NCBI GenBank assembly: GCA_964420455.1
Contig: CAYQTO010000020.1
Location: 1-32,873, forward strand
Length of the DNA: 32,873 nucleotides
Direction of reading: 5' to 3'
Origin: CAYQTO01 sp964420455
GTDB taxonomy: Bacteria; Sumerlaeota; Sumerlaeia; SLMS01
The translations under genes and the position numbers were made by a program. The notes under the pieces are model-generated. The model did not search any database and was not told the DNA's origin. It saw nothing but the letters and a program-made list of their open reading frames with translations. Shown one piece after another: positions 25,001 through 32,360 of the stretch. Numbering within the stretch: the stretch's first letter is position 1; each line of letters begins with the position of its first letter.

Positions 25001-26648
25001 TGAACTGAACCGCAACGATGTCTACCTCGTGTATCCGGACCTGACGGGTCCCGGAAACAAGGAATTCACGATCGATTTCGCCTTCGGTGATGTGGACAAG
25101 GACGGGCGGGTGGACGTGCTGCTCTGTAACGGCAACCGGAATATCGGCGCCCGCAACGTCATGCTGATGAACCGCCTGGCGGACCCGGGGAATATCGCCT
25201 CCGCCTCCCTGCAGGACGAGACGAGCTTCCGTTTGCCGGAGGTCCCCGGACCGTTCAATGATACGGGCTCCATTCTCGACGATACCCGGAGCGCGGCCTT
25301 CGTCGATGTGGATGGGGATGGCGACCTGGATCTGATCGTTGGTAACGCCCGTGCCGTCAGCACCGAGGAAGCGAATCCGTTCCTCGTCGAGCGTTCGATC
25401 CTCTACCTGAACGACGGTGAGGGGCGTTTCAGCGAAGTCACGAATCGCAGCCAGTGGCCACTGATCGAAACGGTGGTGGAGAAGGTTACCGTTGGTTCCT
25501 TCGGGAATGACACGGACATCCCCGAGGATACCGACGGCAACGGGGTGGTGACGGAGGCGGAGATTGCCAACTTCGAAAACATCGTGGACGCCCTCTCGAG
25601 GACGACCTACGCGGGCGGCAGCGTCCCGATCGGCTTCGTGCCGGGCAGCGTCAGCCAGGTGCTCGTGACGGAGACGGTTCGCGACCCGGCGATCCCCCTG
25701 AGGACACGCGTCACCCAGCGACCGGCGCGTTACATCGATATCGATGCAGGCGGGACCTACAACCCGGTGTTCGACGTCATCCTTTGGACCAGTGAAGGCG
25801 CGAATCTGTACCTCTCGAATGACGGCAATGGGAACTTCACGATCGAGTCTGGAGCGGTGTTCCTCGATCCGCTGGCGGAAGCGGCCTTTGACGCGGAGGT
25901 TGGTGACATCGATCAGGACGGCTTCAACGACCTCGTGGTCGCGGTCTCCGGTCAGGGCAGCCGCCAAAACCTCCGGTTCCTCCACAACGGTGGCGCGCTC
26001 GGCTTCCCGTTCTTCCGCGACCGGACGCCGTCCGAGATTCCGGTGCCCCAGGGCAACCTGGTGGCGGAGGCGGCGTCTGCCTCGGAGCCGCGCGGCAACG
26101 CCCGGGCGGTGGCTCTCTTCGATGCAGATGGGGACGGTGACCTTGATCTCTACGAGGGTCAGGCAGGTCGGACCTTCGGCGGCATCAGCTATGGCGCGGT
26201 GGATACCTTCTACGAAAACCTGTTGATCGGTGCGGGGGTGAACGTGGCGCCGAACCAACTGGTACGGCCGATTAGCTCGCCGGCGCTGAATACGCCGGCT
26301 CCGCGCCTGACGGTGACGAAGGTGGTGGCCAATGTCGGGGCCATCGGTTCGACGATGACGGTCCGGGTATACGGCACGGAGTTCCGTGCCGGGGCCGAGG
26401 TGTTCTTCGGGCCGGGCATCTCGGTGGTGACGTCGCCGCTGGTGAAGTCGGCAAACCAGATCGACCTGACGATACGGATCGAGCAATCGGCCAACCCCGG
26501 GCCGCGACAGGTCTTCGTCTTCAACCCGAACGGCGAGACGGCCGTGAGCCCGCCCAATGCGTTTATCGTCGGTTATCCGGCGTCCGACATCGATTCCGGC
26601 CAGGACCGCTCGGAAACCTCCATTCCCGACTGGATGATCTTCCAATGA
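19005..26648 (+). CDS. Giant exported protein: degenerate matrixin domain, TSP3 repeats, FG-GAP/VCBS repeats, IPT-like end
   Basis: The 2547-aa protein is exported; its signal peptide is MLAPVLRRTLLTFLAGCLMM and following residues. Residues about 50-350 look like a matrixin (M10-like) domain: VETDIIMN (252-259), FDIQAALTKAVGRGIGLAES (289-308) and VRELALDDTSGTILLYG (336-352). Lys297, Ala298, Arg301 and Glu307 replace the three zinc His and catalytic Glu of HExxHxxGxxH. A carboxypeptidase-regulatory-like segment follows (GKYLIPGLPSGEYFVL, about 467-482). Five 36-residue thrombospondin type 3 calcium repeats span 914-1092. About eleven FG-GAP/VCBS-type repeats (such as FDFDLDGDLDIFFSN, FVDVDGDGDLDLIVG) span about 1105-2395. 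An IPT/TIG-like domain spans about 2432-2530. It is probably a calcium-stabilised surface or matrix protein. ATG 19005 is coupled to the previous stop with GAGG 7 nt upstream. ATG 19065, also with GAGG, would start directly at the signal peptide and remains possible. Confidence 0.88.
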   Translation: MMRDPIATTTSSTLTDSRPSMLAPVLRRTLLTFLAGCLMMGSAVTKVHAGPGYHVIAIDDGGTDDVLVDDVLFRKRLRFSMDVPQRFYLYRRTPTSAFSVLDPGIQDGISPIEDQEIMEALRTAQEQWLDPDTELDLLLPLYSDEGAFGAPFVNYLGGGPFETAMDARNLISFRDTENPLGDGVIFEPVYYYFEEDYEINLSISPNNQVDLGFDDDGLVIGEFVETTPGQSDLAFLLRAAVGDDEVEAGVLVETDIIMNGTLADWELYPQDPDDLAQQELLREEVLGTFDIQAALTKAVGRGIGLAESHLYNATLSLFYITDDDVNDEFLTDPYKVRELALDDTSGTILLYGEDMGGAISGNLFLGAGIVSEATPIITSNAVGLDNQPVFVGRPLHPGQPISLDTVIELNARYPFTERNVGPIELLAHDLTGGRDGDIEFFYAGALGPTVEDGQDVLIPDNTSTSSGKYLIPGLPSGEYFVLARARDNDVAWINQRQQIIRTVSDEDGITDNPSVPMEFFGGVSEMAPIPGDGNVNESPDNDILIRDDFIQFLPEFVDVIFIDPLTGEEIPGVAPTGRYSVNVAESFAMLNNDFRTITPTLHATVAQIVVDADHTNPARRRTLFLDNRGAGFNGQFGDVVEVDEEEDRMTIAYPLVNSLGIQYGQIDQTFEIISAPDMQLGGLFGPVNERRAVRVTWRYTNLDQPKVENGQQVSTGLQRFGLANLVQPQIGVLSTPSIFANGNQIDRATTFSGGSIPEILYWDDLEGQQSYYRVAFATNLPSVASVPSTASVVDLDRAIQTNLWEYQVGNGIIDGPLNLSVVNRGILSLYDPMEVQPGQTVTLTSVVAYQMQFAADSEEMFFRQVENGFPRTSEREVFADDPQIGYPIGVGNGTEDGVNIITNVSTRVTFPGNDFDGDGIPNEADNCPFTPNPDQDDVNGDGVGDACVGDFDGDGVPDSADNCPEDPNPDQADVDLDGIGDVCDDDSDNDGIPDDEDNCVFVFNPDQADSDNDGVGDACDGDIDGDGIPDEVDNCPETPNPSQEDIDEDGVGDACDPDRDGDGIPNDVDNCPDEFNPGQEDEDGDGVGDACVPGLVKFEDESEERLPVDSFNIADIAYGDLNGDGYPDLVIALAGQGVNIVGGATNRIYLNEGARGRPGHFYDATFGENGVVEAGAGGQAGGDDRLPVQNDITDTTVLFDFDLDGDLDIFFSNRASDDGQPGGQNRLLINVDVDDPLVNPFADGDELGDGFFVDYTDRAMPGVLNTKDAETQFLYPRAAHTRAQAADIDSDGDMDLIVPFRTRGSNFLLATDPVSGATFPDFGYLDLNGSATTQALIDTNPDEEGIQAPFNRPNFGLRILINRRNELVDDTGARLPIGTPDAFVQFIGQNPALVTSVFNPNVPADETARGFSRVVDKFWFRDETLGRDGLFGGSFTSSANLDRIPMGYPDIPQDEPRDGGNREDEHFDSVGGVMVGAFIGQFGPDIFHLTTQLERLIPDEDVTNVILDGKDTLFNNFDAFDETGALISPDRAGIIDGSVDGYFENVNFGPERWADMPNDFPSRIGAAQGRPYDIEPVENGEGAIVIPTIQSTAGVVADTLNSGSQDIVVSHTQPPGTDTGAVAYRQTRFPTPGIVTGAVVNRGQNGFIGGTAFDYLYNVGVSAVTPPQFYNEFGLFNVSSRPRDTAAGDLDRDGDIDLVFIGDGGDQSQYYTLDPTGGFIDIFLNDGLGRTFADATVSAFRENANLASAGLTIAVVDVDLDGDYDIVTGGNSDGIRILMNQTYNPDVRPDVNSSSDAPLFADSTVRYVPQQANEAFDPFNPGIGGSAGSTSSAEAGDIDRDGRVDLLIAGGVEFAEVGDRTYVFRNNGPTFGATRFFTPSPLGNPFPRLTTEDFVQDGELTSLFPFNRPTSKAKFLDFDGDGDLDIFSANFNAVNQVFINRDADENPYATLGLGASPAFFNSGTDYETTEPRISRDDEAEPFGFAEEILLGTTLGDGIFELNRNDVYLVYPDLTGPGNKEFTIDFAFGDVDKDGRVDVLLCNGNRNIGARNVMLMNRLADPGNIASASLQDETSFRLPEVPGPFNDTGSILDDTRSAAFVDVDGDGDLDLIVGNARAVSTEEANPFLVERSILYLNDGEGRFSEVTNRSQWPLIETVVEKVTVGSFGNDTDIPEDTDGNGVVTEAEIANFENIVDALSRTTYAGGSVPIGFVPGSVSQVLVTETVRDPAIPLRTRVTQRPARYIDIDAGGTYNPVFDVILWTSEGANLYLSNDGNGNFTIESGAVFLDPLAEAAFDAEVGDIDQDGFNDLVVAVSGQGSRQNLRFLHNGGALGFPFFRDRTPSEIPVPQGNLVAEAASASEPRGNARAVALFDADGDGDLDLYEGQAGRTFGGISYGAVDTFYENLLIGAGVNVAPNQLVRPISSPALNTPAPRLTVTKVVANVGAIGSTMTVRVYGTEFRAGAEVFFGPGISVVTSPLVKSANQIDLTIRIEQSANPGPRQVFVFNPNGETAVSPPNAFIVGYPASDIDSGQDRSETSIPDWMIFQ
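21744..22280 (+). repeat. Five tandem thrombospondin type 3 repeats (108 bp / 36 aa each)
   Basis: Each unit encodes D.DGDGIPD..DNCP..PNPDQ.D.D.DGVGDACD with small variations. The third unit has Val instead of Pro after DNC. Conserved Asp and Cys positions are typical of calcium-wrapping TSP3 repeats. The final unit is one residue short, so the block is 179 codons. Confidence 0.93.
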
Positions 26649-29242
26649 GGATGCCCCAAGCCCTCCGAATCCGCTCGCCGTACCTGTCGCCTGCGCTCGT
26701 TGCCCTGTTGGCGGCTGGTCTCGCCGGGCCCCTCGCCCCACCGGCCGTGGCCGATGGCGAGATCGTGCTCAAGGCCAACGCACCGCACTCCCGCATGACG
26801 TCGGAGTTCTTCCATCTGGTCGACGATCTGACGTCGAAGGACAAGGCGGCCCGGGCGGACTTCCTTGGGCGAAAGTCGGCGGAGCGCCACGCGCCGCCGT
26901 TCAGGCTCCGGGGTGCCGGGCTCGACCAGATCCACGCCTACGTGCAGCTCGGCTCGTGGAGTCCGGAGGTGCGTTCGGCAGTTTCCAGCGCCGTGGACGA
27001 GGTGACAGGGGAGGATCCCGAGCGTCTGCTACTGGAAGTGTGGGTGCCGCTCGGAAATGTGGAAAAGCTGGCGTCGCTCGAGGGTGTACTGCACCTGCGG
27101 CGGCCGGCCTACGGCATCCCGGCGGCGGGCAGCGTGGTCACCGAGGGGGACACCAACCTCGGCACGACGTACATGCGCAGCCTTGGCCGCGTAAACGGCC
27201 TTGGCATCAGGGTAGGTGTGATTTCCGACGGGCTGTTCAATAACGAGTTCCCGTCGGATCTGGCGGGAGAGATCGGATCGAACGCTGATCCCCGTGTATC
27301 GACCGGCAACATTCCCGTCCGTCCCGGTGGGGAGGGCGAAATCTTCACGTCGCGCTTCTTCGGCAACGTGACAATCTCTCCCCAGACGTTTGCGTTCCAC
27401 GACATCGGCACCGATGCGATTCCAGACGGAGCGGCGATGCTCGAAATCGTCCACGATCTCGCGCCCGGTGCCGCACTCTTCTATGCGGGGGCGCAGACCG
27501 ACGTCCAGTTGGTCACGGCCCGCAACAACCTCCTGAACACGCAGGTCTCCGGCGAGGCGAAGTTCGGAGTGGACGTGATCGTCGATGACCTGATCTTCTA
27601 CGAGTCGGGACGTTTCGATGGGACGAGCACGGTCTCGCGGCGGGCCCAGGAACTCGTGCTCGAGAACGACGTCGTTTATGTGACCGCCGCCGGTGACTAT
27701 ACGCCTCCGCCGACCCAGGCAGGGCTCGTTTCCACGGAGGTGCAATCCACCCGGTTTCCGCTGTTTATCAACGGATACTTCTCGTCGATTCGGGGGCCGT
27801 CGGACAGCCGGGTCCACAACTGGGCGGAAGGCCGCTCGCCCACGGCGATCGACAGCACGCTGTTGCTCCGGCCCCAGGAAGGGCTGATCGATGTGTTGCT
27901 GGTCTGGGATGACGTCTATGACCCCCAGGATCCAAGAACAACAGACGACCTCGATCTGTTCCTCCTCAAGCCGGAGGATCTGCTGCCGGGCGATTTCCCG
28001 CTGCCGGACATTGTGCGGTCCTCGACGGACCTGCAGTCCGCTACCGGACGTCCCGTCGAGCGCATCACCGTTCCCCTCGATGCGCAGTTCGCCGACAACA
28101 ATTTCCGTCTGACGATCTCGCGCAAGGACCAAATCAATCTCTCGCCGACGCCCTTCACGCTGATCATCTTTCAGGGTGTCGTCGACGCCTCCGACACGCA
28201 GTATCTGACCCACGGGATTGCGGGAAACAACGGCGACGCCTTGCCGCCGGTGATTACCGTCGGATCGTTGGACGCCACCCAAGGGGTCCGGAGCATTGTC
28301 CCGACGAGTGTGCCGGGTCTTTCACCCGGACCGGGCCGGGCACTGAACAACGACTTCTTCCGCTGGTACACGACCCAACAGACGCCGGCGGTGGTGAGTT
28401 ACGCGAACACGTTGACGTATTCCGCAGGGGCGACGAACGCCCTGGGCGAGTTCGAACCGGGGCCTTTCCCCGGATCCTCCGCCGCCGCGGCGCACATCGG
28501 TGGCTTGGTGGCACTGCTCCGCCACGCCGACCGCTCCATCGCCTCCTTTCAGTTCTACGACATCCTCCGGACAACGGACAACGGGACGTTCCCGAACGCG
28601 ACGCCGATCAATACAGACACCCTCGCCCAGTTCCAAAACCCACCGTCCTATCTCCGCGTCAACGGATTCGACCTGTACTCGAATGTGTTGTTCAGCCCTC
28701 TCGGCCGGAAGCGGAAGACGATTGTGTCGACCTACGGCAACACGGACGAGGTGTGGGAGGAAAGCGGGACCGTTTATCCCTTCAACCCCGCGCTGTTCAC
28801 CAAGTCGCCCATCGGCATCGAGATTTCCGCCGGGGGCCTCGAGAACGTGTTCGGCTACTGGCAAACGGACCTGCTGGAGCTCCCCACGGAGGAGGGCTCG
28901 TCGCATGTGCTCGATCCAAAGAAGCTGTACTGCCTGACGGTGCGGGTGGGGACGGACGAGCCGGATCCGATGAAGGTTCCGCATTTCCGGCTGAGGCTGA
29001 CGAGTGGCGGCTCGGATGAGTCGGTGCTGAAGGTGGTGGCCGGGGTTCATGCGAACGCGGAACACCCCCCAACGACGATCGGCGGCAAGGAATACAAACT
29101 GTACTATCAGCCAGCCAACGCGGCGGTCGCGGAGCAGGGCGTACGGTTCGCCTTCGATCTGGTGCACTTCAATCCGGACGACAACTCGGGGGCGACGCTC
29201 TTCCTCCACGAGGTCTCGTTCGAGGAACTGGACGACCAGTGA
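26645..29242 (+). CDS. Exported subtilase-fold protein with atypical catalytic residues
   Basis: The 865-aa protein has a signal peptide (about 9-36, LSPALVALLAAGLAGPLAPPAVA). A prodomain-like region (about 40-165) is followed by a subtilase core: GIRVGVISDG (187-196, Asp195), DGAAMLEIVHDLAPGAALFY (261-280), YVTAAGDYT (345-353), VITVGSLDA (537-545) and GSSAAAAHIGGLVALL (610-625, Ser612). The His expected where Asp261 stands is absent, and the oxyanion Asn of SAGN is Asp351. The Pro after the Ser box is also lost. It may be inactive or use a sedolisin-like acidic dyad. An insertion of about 180 residues (355-535) separates core elements, as in large subtilases, and a C-terminal beta domain follows (about 690-865). 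The ATG overlaps the previous stop (ATGA), and a stem-loop follows at 29279-29311. Confidence 0.82.
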   Translation: MRMPQALRIRSPYLSPALVALLAAGLAGPLAPPAVADGEIVLKANAPHSRMTSEFFHLVDDLTSKDKAARADFLGRKSAERHAPPFRLRGAGLDQIHAYVQLGSWSPEVRSAVSSAVDEVTGEDPERLLLEVWVPLGNVEKLASLEGVLHLRRPAYGIPAAGSVVTEGDTNLGTTYMRSLGRVNGLGIRVGVISDGLFNNEFPSDLAGEIGSNADPRVSTGNIPVRPGGEGEIFTSRFFGNVTISPQTFAFHDIGTDAIPDGAAMLEIVHDLAPGAALFYAGAQTDVQLVTARNNLLNTQVSGEAKFGVDVIVDDLIFYESGRFDGTSTVSRRAQELVLENDVVYVTAAGDYTPPPTQAGLVSTEVQSTRFPLFINGYFSSIRGPSDSRVHNWAEGRSPTAIDSTLLLRPQEGLIDVLLVWDDVYDPQDPRTTDDLDLFLLKPEDLLPGDFPLPDIVRSSTDLQSATGRPVERITVPLDAQFADNNFRLTISRKDQINLSPTPFTLIIFQGVVDASDTQYLTHGIAGNNGDALPPVITVGSLDATQGVRSIVPTSVPGLSPGPGRALNNDFFRWYTTQQTPAVVSYANTLTYSAGATNALGEFEPGPFPGSSAAAAHIGGLVALLRHADRSIASFQFYDILRTTDNGTFPNATPINTDTLAQFQNPPSYLRVNGFDLYSNVLFSPLGRKRKTIVSTYGNTDEVWEESGTVYPFNPALFTKSPIGIEISAGGLENVFGYWQTDLLELPTEEGSSHVLDPKKLYCLTVRVGTDEPDPMKVPHFRLRLTSGGSDESVLKVVAGVHANAEHPPTTIGGKEYKLYYQPANAAVAEQGVRFAFDLVHFNPDDNSGATLFLHEVSFEELDDQ

Positions 29243-29278
29243 AAGCCGGCAGGGCTTTGATGTAGCAGCGTCATGTAC

Positions 29279-29311
29279 GGGCGGCCCTGCGAGGGGTCGC
29301 CCTTCCTGTTT
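29279..29311 (+). terminator. Probable intrinsic terminator of the secreted-protein operon
   Basis: GGGCGGCCC (29279-29287) pairs with GGGTCGCCC (29294-29302), a 9-bp GC-rich stem with one G-U pair and a 6-nt loop. It is followed by TTCCTGTTT. The T-tract is imperfect. A smaller hairpin, AAAGCC/GGCTTT (29242-29247/29253-29258), lies just upstream at the stop codon. Confidence 0.65.
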
Positions 29312-29317
29312 CCCGGG

Positions 29318-30088
29318 ATGCGGATAACGATGATGGGCCCGATTCCTTCGCGCGATCACCTTCCGGCGCCTCTGGTTGCCGCTCTGGAGGAGGCGGGAGT
29401 TGACCGCGCCCCGCTCTCGATCTTTGGCGACCCGGCAGGGTGGAGTTGGGAGGCGCCGCGGGTGGGAATGGTGGGGACGCGGGATCCATCGGCGGAGTCG
29501 CTGGAGGCACTGGGGGTGCTTGCCCGGCGGCTTGCCGCAGGGGCCCAAGTCGTGAGCGGAGGGGCGATCGGCACCGACAAGGCGGCCCACCTGGCGACAC
29601 TGCAGGCGGGGGGGCGGACGGTTCTTTGCGCGCCGGAGGGTCTTGACCTCGCGCTGAGCCGACCTTGGCTGGCGCCCTACCTCCTCGGCGGGACGGAGTC
29701 CCGGCTGCTTATCCTCTCGCTCTTTCCGCCGGGCCAATCGATCACGCGCCAAACACCGGTCATCCGCAACCGGCTGATTGCTGCACTCAGTGACGTGCTG
29801 GTGGTGGGGGAGGCGCGGCCGGATTCGGGAACATTTCACTGCGTGCGCGCCGCATTGGAGTTTGGAGTGCCGATTTTCTATCTGGCGGGAACGGGAGCGG
29901 ACGACCCGGGTCTTTCGGAGGGCCGGAGCACCCTTGCCCGTCGCCACGCCATCGCATTCGATGTGGGGGAGGCCGGCGACCCGTCGCTGGCGGCATCGAT
30001 ATCCGAAGCGGCCGCCCGACAGCGCCGCTCCCGCGAGCACCGTGACCGCGCCCAGCTCCAGCTCTTCGACGAAGCAAAAGGTGACTGA
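29318..30088 (+). CDS. dprA: DNA-processing protein DprA/Smf
   Basis: The protein has about 256 aa and the DprA Rossmann-like fold. Landmarks are VGMVGTRDPS, LARRLAAGAQVVSGGAIGTD, KAAHLATLQAGGRTVLCAPE, FPPGQSITRQTPVIRNRLIA and LSDVLVVGEARPDSGT. DprA binds single-stranded DNA and loads RecA during natural transformation in the cytoplasm; it is also common in bacteria not known to be competent. The usual C-terminal winged-helix domain and the N-terminal SAM-like domain are reduced or absent, so it is the compact form. In-frame ATGs at 29273, 29318, 29330 and 29333 compete. The first lies before the terminator stem and is unlikely, and none has a clear ribosome binding site. The 3' end overlaps priA by 8 nt. 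Confidence 0.87.
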   Translation: MRITMMGPIPSRDHLPAPLVAALEEAGVDRAPLSIFGDPAGWSWEAPRVGMVGTRDPSAESLEALGVLARRLAAGAQVVSGGAIGTDKAAHLATLQAGGRTVLCAPEGLDLALSRPWLAPYLLGGTESRLLILSLFPPGQSITRQTPVIRNRLIAALSDVLVVGEARPDSGTFHCVRAALEFGVPIFYLAGTGADDPGLSEGRSTLARRHAIAFDVGEAGDPSLAASISEAAARQRRSREHRDRAQLQLFDEAKGD

Positions 30089-32354
30089 CACCGCCTCGGT
30101 GGCGGTAAATCGGCCGTTTCCCCACCCGCTGACCTACACGGTGCCTGACGACTTGGACCCGGGGCTCCAAAGGGGCGACCTCGTGCGGGTTCCCCTCGGG
30201 CGCGAGGAGGTGATCGGTTGCGTGCTGGGGCCGGGCGAGCTTCCGCCGAAAGGCAAGCCGGTCCGGCTCCGGGCGGTGCTGGGACGCGCCTCGCCCTCCT
30301 ACCGGATGGACGAGGAGTTGATCGCGCTGGCGGAGTGGATCGCCGACTACTACTGCTGTGGCATCGGAGAGGCGCTTTGTTCCGTCTCCCACATCGGTTT
30401 CGCGGATGTGGACCTGAGCCGGCGTTCTGTCTATACGGTGGCAGGCGATCGGGCGTCAGAAGGGCTGACGGAACGTCAGCGTGCGGTGGCGGCGGCGCTG
30501 ATGGAGAGGGGCGACCCGGGGCCGCGAAGCCTGACGGACTGGGCGCGGCTTGGCGGGACGACGCCGGCGCTCCTGCGAAAGCTGGTGGAGGCGGGGGTAC
30601 TGGTCCCGGCGCTCCCGAAGGAGGACGACGCGGCGCTCCCATCGGGGCGAGAGGAACCGCTCCCCCTCCTGCCGGGCCAGCGTGAGGCCCTTGATGGGAT
30701 CGCGCCGGCCGCCTGCGATCCGCGATTTGCCGTGTTCCTCCTCCACGGGGTGACAGGCTCCGGCAAGACGGAGGTGTACCTCCAGTTGCTGGCGATGGTG
30801 CTGGAACGTGGTGGAACGGGCCTGTGCCTCGTGCCGGAGATCTCGCTGACGCCGCAGACGATCGACCGGTTTGCACGGCGGTTCGGCGAGCCCGTGGGGG
30901 TCCTCCATTCGCAACAGACGCGGCGTGCGAAGCTGGTGCTGTACGAGCGGGTCCGGCGTGGGGAGATCCGCCTCGTCGTGGGTGCCCGCTCGGCCGTCTA
31001 TACACCGCTTCCCCGCCTTGGGATCATCGTGGTGGACGAGGAGCACGAATCGAGCTACAAGAATGGGGAAACCCCGCGGTATCACGCCCGCGACGTCGCG
31101 ATCATGCGGGCCCGATCGCTGGGGATCCCCGTGGTGTTGGGGAGCGCCACGCCAAGCTTCGATTCCTACCAGAACGGGCTCGCAGGAAAATACACGATGC
31201 TGCGGCTGAGGGAACGGCCGGCGGGCCTGCGCCTGCCCGAGGTGCGCGTGGTCGGCCTTCAGCCCAAGGCTGCGATCGATCCTTCCGGGTTCCATTTGCT
31301 CTCGCCCGAACTGGTGTCGGCGATGGGCGACCGGCTAAAGAAGGGGGAACAAACGCTGCTGTTCCTGAATCGGCGGGGATTCTCGAACTTCCTCATGTGC
31401 CCGCAATGCCGGTGGGTGGCGCGGTGCGAGGAAGACGACCTGGTGCTGACGATTCACCGGCGAGGAGGGAGGGCAGCGGAGGAGTCCACGCCGGACCTCT
31501 TCGAACAGCCGCTCCGCGCCAACGAGGCGGTGCTCCGTTGCCATTTCTGCAGCCGGAGCCATCCCTATCCGACGGCTTGCCCCAGTTGTGGAGCGACGGA
31601 CCTGATCGCGATGGGGAGCGGCACGCAGCGTATCGAGGAAGCGCTCCGGCGGACGTTTCCCGAGGCGCGGCTGCTCCGCCTCGACCAGGATTCCGTCGGC
31701 GGACGCCAGGGCTTTCTTCGCGCCTGGAACCAGATGGTCCGCGGCGAGGCCGACATCATCCTCGGCACGCAGATGATCGCGAAGGGGCTTCACCTCGAAC
31801 GGGTGACCCTTGTCGGCGTCATCCTCGCCGAGGTGGGACTGTTCATCTCGGATTTCCGCGCGGAGGAACGGACCTTCGCGCTGTTGATGCAGGTTGCCGG
31901 GCGGGCCGGGCGCGCCAACATGGGCGAGGTTCTCTTCCAAACGTACATGCCGCACCAGCCGGCGATCCGGTTTGCCTCGAAGCATGACTATGAGGGGTAC
32001 TTCGAGGCGGAGATTTCCCGCCGAAGAAAGGCGCGGTTTCCTCCGGTGGAACGGTTGGTTTCCCTGACGATTTCGGACCGTGACGCGGCACGGGCGGGAG
32101 GAGAGGCGCGCAACCTCACGGGGATCCTCCGGCGGCTCAGCCACCGCGACTCCTTTCAGGGGGTGCGGGTGTTGGGGCCGAATGCCGCCCCGATCGGGCG
32201 CCTGGCCGGCCGGGTGCGAATGCGTCTGCTTCTGGCGGGGCCACGCCAACCGGTCAACACAGGGCTTCTCCGGGCGGCGCTGGCGGATGCCAACTGGCGT
32301 CCCCACAGCACCACCCAGCTCACGATCGACGTCGATCCCCAGGACCTCCTCTAG
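30081..32354 (+). CDS. priA: Primosomal protein N' (replication restart helicase PriA)
   Basis: The 757-aa protein remodels stalled forks and loads the replicative helicase. The N-terminal 3'-end-binding domain shows NRPFPHPLTYTVPDDL and GDLVRVPLGREEVIGCVL. The helicase core follows with LLHGVTGSGKTEVYL (Walker A Lys229), VVDEEHESSYK (Asp319 to His322), LGSATPSFDSY, QTLLFLNRRGFSNFL, the zinc module, DIILGTQMIAKGLHLERVTL and LLMQVAGRAGRA. The zinc module has Cys 440, 443, 449, 487, 490, 500 and 503. Position 452, usually the eighth Cys, is Asp, and the spacer to 487 is longer than in E. coli. Length is normal. The start is GTG 30081 inside the end of dprA; GTG 30099 is an alternative. No strong ribosome binding site is visible, consistent with coupling. 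Confidence 0.95.
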   Translation: MTDTASVAVNRPFPHPLTYTVPDDLDPGLQRGDLVRVPLGREEVIGCVLGPGELPPKGKPVRLRAVLGRASPSYRMDEELIALAEWIADYYCCGIGEALCSVSHIGFADVDLSRRSVYTVAGDRASEGLTERQRAVAAALMERGDPGPRSLTDWARLGGTTPALLRKLVEAGVLVPALPKEDDAALPSGREEPLPLLPGQREALDGIAPAACDPRFAVFLLHGVTGSGKTEVYLQLLAMVLERGGTGLCLVPEISLTPQTIDRFARRFGEPVGVLHSQQTRRAKLVLYERVRRGEIRLVVGARSAVYTPLPRLGIIVVDEEHESSYKNGETPRYHARDVAIMRARSLGIPVVLGSATPSFDSYQNGLAGKYTMLRLRERPAGLRLPEVRVVGLQPKAAIDPSGFHLLSPELVSAMGDRLKKGEQTLLFLNRRGFSNFLMCPQCRWVARCEEDDLVLTIHRRGGRAAEESTPDLFEQPLRANEAVLRCHFCSRSHPYPTACPSCGATDLIAMGSGTQRIEEALRRTFPEARLLRLDQDSVGGRQGFLRAWNQMVRGEADIILGTQMIAKGLHLERVTLVGVILAEVGLFISDFRAEERTFALLMQVAGRAGRANMGEVLFQTYMPHQPAIRFASKHDYEGYFEAEISRRRKARFPPVERLVSLTISDRDAARAGGEARNLTGILRRLSHRDSFQGVRVLGPNAAPIGRLAGRVRMRLLLAGPRQPVNTGLLRAALADANWRPHSTTQLTIDVDPQDLL

Positions 32355-32360
32355 CCGCCC

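Noticed and set aside
24495..26741. A 748-codon open frame on the - strand
   Set aside because: It is antisense to the FG-GAP repeats, is Arg-rich with no recognisable domain, and has no ribosome site or matching neighbour.
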